This document shows positions 5,598 to 7,151 of a stretch of 7,151 nucleotides of DNA, piece by piece. The position numbers and the translations under genes are program-made. The DNA is from Methanocorpusculum sp. (lineage in GTDB: Archaea > Halobacteriota > Methanomicrobia > Methanomicrobiales > Methanocorpusculaceae): positions 1 through 7,151 of the forward strand of contig DALTVX010000073.1 of the NCBI GenBank assembly GCA_029987395.1. Reading direction: 5' to 3'. Below the pieces are notes generated by a model, which saw only the letters and a list, made by a program, of their open reading frames with translations, did not search any database and was not told the DNA's origin. Position 1 is the first letter of the stretch. The number at the start of each line of letters is the position of its first letter.

Positions 5598-7151
5598 TTA
5601 CGCTCTCTCCCGTGCTTCGACCGCTGCGATGAGGCTCCGAAGACGGATCTTGACCGCTCCTAGGTTGGTGATCTCATCGATTTTGATCTGGGTGTAAAGT
5701 TTTCCGCCGGTCTCAAGGATATCACGAGTCTCATCTGTTGTGATTGCATCGATCCCGCAACCAAACGAGACCAGCTGGATGAATTCCATGTCTGGTTGAG
5801 TGCAGACATATCTGGCGGCAGAGTAAAGTCTTGACTGGTATGTCCACTGATTCAGGACCTTTCTTGGTTCTTTTTCCATGAGATGTGAGATGGCGTCCTC
5901 GCTGATAAGAACAAACCCATAAGAAACGGCAAGTTCATCGATCCCATGGCCGATCTCCGGGTCGATATGATATGGCCTGCCTGCCATAACAAGGATCTTT
6001 TGTCCGTTTTCTCTGGCGTAGTGAATGTACTCTTCGCCCTTTTCACGAATCTCTGCTTTATAGGTCTCGTAGGCGTCATAAGCTGCTAGGACTGCCGCCT
6101 TTGTTTCATGTTTCGGGATGTCGAACTCTTTTTTGAAGTAGGTTGCGGCACGTTTGGCAAAATCTTTGGGTCTGTGCAGACCGAAGTATGGAATCAGGAA
6201 CCTGACCTTGGCGACTTCGGCAATGTTTGCCGCAAGGAGTTCTGGATAGTAGGCGACCACAGGACAGTTGAAGTGGTTGTCTCCTGCTCCTTCATCAAAG
6301 TTGTAGGGCATGCAGGGGTAAAAGATCGTGTCGATACCCTCATTTATCAGAGCAATAACATGTCCGTGCATAAGTTTTGCAGGATAACAGACCGTGTCCG
6401 AAGGAATGGTGTGTTGTCCGAGCCGGTAGATGCTCCGGGATGATTCTGGAGATAATACCACCTCAAAACCGAGTTTGGTAAAAAATGCATGCCAGAACGG
6501 AAGGTTCTCGAACATGTTGAGCCCAAATGGTATGCCGATCTTTCCGCGTGGTCCGGGGACGCCGGTCAATGAAAGCAGCCGATCATACTTCCACTTCGCC
6601 AAATTTGGAAGATCGGCCTTCTGCTTTCCAAGAGGTCTCGTACATCTGTTTCCTGAGACGAATCTGCGTCCGTTATCGAAGGAGTTGACGGTCAGACTAC
6701 AGTGGTTCGTACAGAGTTTACAGGTGATAGGTTTTGCAGTGTGAATAAAATCAGCAAGCTGTTCATAGGTAAGTAGACCAGATCCTTCTAACGCTGTATC
6801 CTTCGCAAATAGAGCTGCTCCGTATGCCCCCGATATCCCTGCGATAACGGGTCGAGTGACCTCACGTTGCAGCTCCTGTTCGAAGCTTCGAAGAACCGCG
6901 TCGTTTTTAAATGTCCCTCCTTGCACGACGATATGTTTTCCCAAATCATCAGCATTTGCTGCACGAATCACTTTATAGACTGCATTTTTGACGATCGAGA
7001 TGGAAAGTCCGGCAGATATATCGGCAACCGTCGCTCCGTCCCTTTGTGACTGTTTCACCGATGAGTTCATGAAGACGGTGCACCGTGAACCAAGATTTAC
7101 TGGATGCTCGACAAATAAACCGATCTTGGAAAACTCCTCGATCTCGTATCC
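5598..7151 (-). CDS. Activase ATPase C-terminus fused to DUF2229/COG3580 domain, 5' end outside the window
   Basis: The frame is open to the right edge, 27 codons beyond the ATG at 7070, and those codons read as family sequence (GSRCTVF), so the true start is outside and 517 residues are visible. Residues 1-117 are the end of an actin/Hsp70-fold BadF/BcrA/HgdC ATPase: Cys24 in RCTVF likely equals the second [4Fe-4S] bridging cysteine of HgdC, DISAGLSISIVK follows, and GGTFKN (78-83) with GAYGAALFAKD closes the nucleotide fold. Residues 142-370 are DUF2229/COG3580-like, with a CKLCTNHC cluster (Cys144, 147, 151) and Cys170, then DTVCYP, YPCMPYNFDE and FNCPVVAYYPE. The last part holds MAGRPYHIDPEIGHGIDEL and YVCTQP...SFGCGIDAITTDE. 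It probably works with the gene one base downstream; in many bacteria the parts are one chain. The substrate is unknown. Confidence 0.85.
   Translation of the reverse strand, partial: GYEIEEFSKIGLFVEHPVNLGSRCTVFMNSSVKQSQRDGATVADISAGLSISIVKNAVYKVIRAANADDLGKHIVVQGGTFKNDAVLRSFEQELQREVTRPVIAGISGAYGAALFAKDTALEGSGLLTYEQLADFIHTAKPITCKLCTNHCSLTVNSFDNGRRFVSGNRCTRPLGKQKADLPNLAKWKYDRLLSLTGVPGPRGKIGIPFGLNMFENLPFWHAFFTKLGFEVVLSPESSRSIYRLGQHTIPSDTVCYPAKLMHGHVIALINEGIDTIFYPCMPYNFDEGAGDNHFNCPVVAYYPELLAANIAEVAKVRFLIPYFGLHRPKDFAKRAATYFKKEFDIPKHETKAAVLAAYDAYETYKAEIREKGEEYIHYARENGQKILVMAGRPYHIDPEIGHGIDELAVSYGFVLISEDAISHLMEKEPRKVLNQWTYQSRLYSAARYVCTQPDMEFIQLVSFGCGIDAITTDETRDILETGGKLYTQIKIDEITNLGAVKIRLRSLIAAVEARERA

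Noticed and set aside
5598..7070. Treating ATG 7070 as the true start of the DUF2229 protein
   Set aside because: The 27 in-frame codons before it encode recognisable activase sequence (GSRCTVF) and no stop, so the gene continues past the window edge.
1..7151. CRISPR array, insertion sequence or integrase attachment site next to the tRNA
   Set aside because: No regularly spaced repeats, no transposase or integrase ORF, and no second copy of the tRNA 3' end were seen.

Overview
The window looks archaeal, probably a methanogenic euryarchaeon of the Methanomicrobiales type (Methanocorpusculum-like; the genus is only an inference from general resemblance). The signs are a tRNA with no encoded CCA behind a TATA box, a geranylgeranyl-reductase-family flavoprotein typical of archaeal lipid metabolism, two genes that lack a Shine-Dalgarno (SD) site and have a TATA-like box about 29 bases before the start (leaderless style), and T-tract terminators.

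Layout, left to right. 1-300: no gene that can be named; possibly the tail of a plus-strand gene and a T-rich terminator. 301-442: TATA box, tRNA-Glu(CTC) and its T-rich terminator. 536-1737: promoter, GTG-started FAD-dependent oxidoreductase of the geranylgeranyl reductase family, and an A/T-tract terminator. 1793-3756: two-gene ECF/Cbi-type transporter operon (ATPase with a His-rich tail, then the T-component permease, overlapping by 4 bases), closed by a hairpin terminator. 3801-4230: GC-richer structured stretch of about 190 nt leading into a strong ribosome binding site and a 37-codon Lys/Ala/Pro-rich gene, then a 15-bp hairpin with a T-tract. This is the least explained and most interesting part. 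4297-7151: minus-strand pair, one base apart, for a 2-hydroxyacyl-CoA dehydratase activase-type Fe-S system. The upstream gene is cut by the right edge and carries the end of an actin-like ATPase domain plus a DUF2229/COG3580-type region. The downstream gene is COG3581-like. A hairpin after its stop is a terminator candidate facing the plus-strand unit (convergent ends).

How the genes work together. The two transporter genes form the energizing module (ATPase plus coupling membrane protein) of a vitamin or metal importer. The substrate-binding S-component is not in the window; the His tail hints at nickel or cobalt. The two minus-strand genes appear to be a split version of the long single-chain bacterial activase/dehydratase-like protein and probably act as one complex of unknown substrate. 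The tRNA, the flavoprotein and the small gene are separate transcription units.
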